A stretch of 7,867 bases of DNA, from positions 1 to 7,867 of the forward strand of contig JAUUYI010000086.1 of the NCBI GenBank assembly GCA_030590525.1. Reading direction: 5' to 3'. The notes beneath the pieces were generated by a model that was given only the letters and a program-made list of their open reading frames with translations, had not been told where the DNA came from and searched no databases. How positions within the stretch are numbered: position 1 is the first letter of the stretch; every line of letters begins with the position of its first letter. Origin of the DNA: Sedimenticola sp. (GTDB taxonomy: Bacteria; Pseudomonadota; Gammaproteobacteria; Chromatiales; Chromatiaceae). This document shows, in pieces, positions 6,121 to 7,867 of this stretch. A program made the translations under genes and the position numbers.

Positions 6121-6741
6121 TCAAATAGCCGACCCTGCGACCATGATCCGCTCCAGCACCGGCCAGACGTTCTCCAGCATCCGGGGTTGCCCGTCGCCAT
6201 TGGGATGCAATCGGTCCTCCTGCATCCACTCGAGTCGATCCGCTACCCCCTTGAGGAAAAAGGGAACCAGTGGCACCCGTTCTTCGTCTGCCAGGTCGTG
6301 ATAAATCTGACGGAACTTTTCGGTATAGGGTCGACCAAAATTAGGTGGTAGCCGCATTTCCATCAGCACCACCTGGCACCCGGCGCTACGACCTGTCTCT
6401 ATCAGCGCCTTCAGGTTGTTGCGGGTCTGATCCAGCGGCTGCCCCCTTAACCCGTCATTTGCACCAAGCTCGATCACCAGAATATCGGGAGTAAACTGAG
6501 CCAGTGCCGGCGGCAACCGCTCCAGGCCACCACGGGTGGTATCGCCGGAAATACTGGCATTGACCACCTGGTGCGGGTAGCCTCCCTGTTCCAGGCGCTG
6601 CTGCAGCAAGCTGACCCAGCCATGGCGCTGGTCGATGCCGTGGGCAGCGCTCAGACTGTCGCCCAATATCAGAATAACCGGTGTCCGAGCGTAGGATAGT
6701 GTCGTAGTCATCAGCAGCAAGAGGAAGATTATTTTTTTCAT
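6121..6741 (-). CDS. tesA: TesA, periplasmic SGNH acyl-CoA thioesterase / lysophospholipase / arylesterase
   Basis: This 206-residue protein is a clear TesA (thioesterase I, protease I, lysophospholipase L1) homologue. In E. coli the enzyme cleaves acyl thioesters, lysophospholipids and aryl esters in the periplasm. A signal peptide (MKKIIFLLLLMTTTLSYA, 1-18) precedes the mature enzyme. All SGNH blocks are present: GDSLS with nucleophile Ser29, SGDTTRGG with Gly66, ELGANDG with Asn95, and EDRLHPN with Asp176 and His179. Length matches E. coli TesA (208 residues before processing). The frame stays open for another 201 bases upstream inside ybbA, but that extension has no protein character; ATG 6741 begins exactly at the signal peptide. 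Its ATG overlaps the ybbA ATG head-to-head inside CATG. The MotA-like gene follows after 146 bases on the same strand. Confidence 0.95.
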   Translation of the reverse strand: MKKIIFLLLLMTTTLSYARTPVILILGDSLSAAHGIDQRHGWVSLLQQRLEQGGYPHQVVNASISGDTTRGGLERLPPALAQFTPDILVIELGANDGLRGQPLDQTRNNLKALIETGRSAGCQVVLMEMRLPPNFGRPYTEKFRQIYHDLADEERVPLVPFFLKGVADRLEWMQEDRLHPNGDGQPRMLENVWPVLERIMVAGSAI

Positions 6742-7435
6742 GTCGACTAATTCTAACCCAGCCCGACCTGTCGTATGTAGCGAAAAATTGCAGAAATCAG
6801 TCACTGCCCCCGGCGGCACGCTGACCATACTGCAACATCTGAGTCTGGAGCTCTTCCCCGGTGAAGCGCTTGCAATTCTCGGTGCATCCGGTTCCGGCAA
6901 ATCCACTCTGCTGGGACTGCTTGCCGGCCTGGATCTGGCCACTGCAGGGGAGATTCGCCTGTTCGATCAGCCACTGGGGAGTTTGGACGAAGACCAGCGT
7001 GCCGATTTGAGGGCCGGGCGGGTCGGTTTCGTATTCCAGTCGTTTCAGTTACTGCCGGGTATGACCGCACTGGAAAATGTCATGCTGCCACTGGAGCTCA
7101 GCCACCATCCGGACCCGGCGGCCGGAGCCAGAGAGACATTGAATCAGGTTGGGCTGGCACAACGCCTGGGCCACTATCCCAGCCAGCTCTCCGGGGGGGA
7201 GCAGCAACGGGTTGCCATCGCCCGGGCCTTCGCCACTCACCCTGAAATTCTGTTTGCCGATGAGCCCACCGGTAGCCTGGACCAGGTCACCGGCAGCCAC
7301 ATCTCCGATCTGCTGTTCCGTCTGCGGGAAGAGAGTGGCGCTGCTCTGCTGCTGGTTACCCACGACCAGCGATTGGCAGCACGCTGTAACCGGCGCCTGC
7401 TGCTGGAAAACGGACAGTTGTCGGCACTGGCATGA
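6740..7435 (+). CDS. ybbA: YbbA, ABC transporter ATPase (MacB/LolD-type)
   Basis: This 231-residue ATPase is the nucleotide-binding subunit of the YbbAP ABC complex, related to LolD and MacB. These transporters couple ATP hydrolysis to mechanical movement of periplasmic domains rather than classical substrate import. All ABC motifs are intact: Walker A GASGSGKST (48-56), Q-loop Gln100 in FVFQSF, signature LSGGEQQR (150-157), Walker B ILFADEP (170-176), D-loop SLD (179-181) and the switch His208 in VTHDQ. The frame resembles E. coli YbbA through its length, including the N-terminal KSV and C-terminal RLLLENGQL. ATG 6740 is the only ATG before the conserved core. A GAGGAAG lies 12 bases upstream, a rather long spacing for a ribosome site, and it falls inside the tesA signal-peptide codons. 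The gene overlaps ybbP by four bases (ATGA), so the two should be coupled. Its neighbour tesA is often the divergent partner of ybbA in gammaproteobacteria. Confidence 0.93.
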   Translation: MSTNSNPARPVVCSEKLQKSVTAPGGTLTILQHLSLELFPGEALAILGASGSGKSTLLGLLAGLDLATAGEIRLFDQPLGSLDEDQRADLRAGRVGFVFQSFQLLPGMTALENVMLPLELSHHPDPAAGARETLNQVGLAQRLGHYPSQLSGGEQQRVAIARAFATHPEILFADEPTGSLDQVTGSHISDLLFRLREESGAALLLVTHDQRLAARCNRRLLLENGQLSALA

Positions 7436-7867
7436 ACACTCTACCCTTCGCACTACGCATGTTTCGCCGAGACTGGCGCAACGGAGAGCTGCGCCTGCTC
7501 GCCCTCTCGCTCGCATTGGCAGTGGCAGCAGTGACCGCGGTTGGCTTCTTTACCGAGCGGGTCGAACAGGCCATGGCACTGCAGGCCAACGAGGTACTGG
7601 CAGCCGACCTCGTCCTGGCCGGCCATGACGCCATCCCTGACCGATTCACCCGGAAGGCCCGGGAACTGGGACTGAAGACAGCGACCACCCTGAGCGTCCC
7701 CAGCGTGGTGATGCAGGGGGAGCAGACCCGTATGGTGGAAGTAAAGGCGGTCAGCCCGGAATACCCGCTACGGGGAGAGTTGCGGGTGCGCGCTGCCCCG
7801 AACCTGCCGGAGCAAGGTATTCGAAAACTGCCCTCCTCCGGCGAAATATGGGTGGGCGCCCGACTCC
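7432..7867 (+). CDS. ybbP: YbbP, ABC transporter permease of the FtsX/MacB type (partial, N-terminal 145 residues)
   Basis: This is the start of the YbbP permease; the frame is open to the window edge, so 145 residues of a protein near 800 residues in E. coli are seen. A basic cytoplasmic start (MNTLPFALRMFRRDWRNGEL) leads into the first membrane helix at about 21-41. A periplasmic MacB-type domain then begins: TERVEQAMALQANEVLAADL, VKAVSPEYPLRGEL and EIWVGARL. These match the E. coli YbbP pattern of ISDRMEK, VKAVDDIYPMYGDL and APRL. The ATG overlaps the ybbA stop as ATGA. YbbP is thought to work with YbbA as a MacB-superfamily transporter; its substrate is not settled. Confidence 0.92.
   Translation, partial: MNTLPFALRMFRRDWRNGELRLLALSLALAVAAVTAVGFFTERVEQAMALQANEVLAADLVLAGHDAIPDRFTRKARELGLKTATTLSVPSVVMQGEQTRMVEVKAVSPEYPLRGELRVRAAPNLPEQGIRKLPSSGEIWVGARL

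Noticed and set aside
6742..6942. N-terminal extension of tesA into ybbA
   Set aside because: The extra 67 residues are the shadow of ybbA, and a normal signal peptide starts at ATG 6741.

Overview
The window reads as chromosomal DNA of a Gram-negative bacterium, most likely a GC-rich gammaproteobacterium. The evidence is the lipopolysaccharide exporter pair lptF-lptG, and a divergent tesA / ybbA-ybbP locus arranged as in Escherichia coli but with clearly diverged proteins. I cannot name a genus from the sequence. No RNA gene, CRISPR array, transposase, integrase, plasmid or phage gene is visible. No stretch over 300 bases lacks a gene; the longest gaps are about 145-170 bases.

Layout. Positions 1-6741 are transcribed leftward (minus strand), in this order: tesA (6121-6741), a MotA/TolQ/ExbB-like proton channel subunit (5135-5974), a MotB/OmpA-like partner with a very long coiled coil (3632-5098), a small unrecognised secreted protein with two cysteines (3120-3461), a two-domain secreted protein that fuses a ZnuA/TroA-type solute-binding domain to a Sco1/SenC copper-chaperone domain (1627-3063), then lptF (424-1470) and the start of lptG (1-427, cut by the window edge). 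Positions 6740-7867 are transcribed rightward: ybbA (6740-7435), then the start of its permease gene ybbP (7432-7867, cut by the window edge).

How the genes work together. LptF and LptG are the membrane half of the LptB2FG ATPase, which extracts lipopolysaccharide from the inner membrane. YbbA and YbbP form a MacB/LolCDE-like ABC complex, and the TesA lysophospholipase/thioesterase is its usual divergent neighbour. The MotA-like and MotB-like pair should form a proton- or sodium-driven inner-membrane motor whose MotB arm reaches peptidoglycan. It has no flagellar, Tol-Pal, TonB or Zorya effector genes beside it, so its output is unknown. The small secreted protein and the ZnuA-Sco fusion look like one periplasmic unit, probably concerned with copper or thiol-redox maturation.

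The points most worth a second look are: the ZnuA-Sco fusion, whose ZnuA half has lost all three histidine positions used for zinc; the orphan motor with a roughly 300-residue stalk; a long inverted repeat in the putative leader of the small-protein/fusion operon; and the tesA and ybbA start codons, which overlap inside one CATG palindrome.
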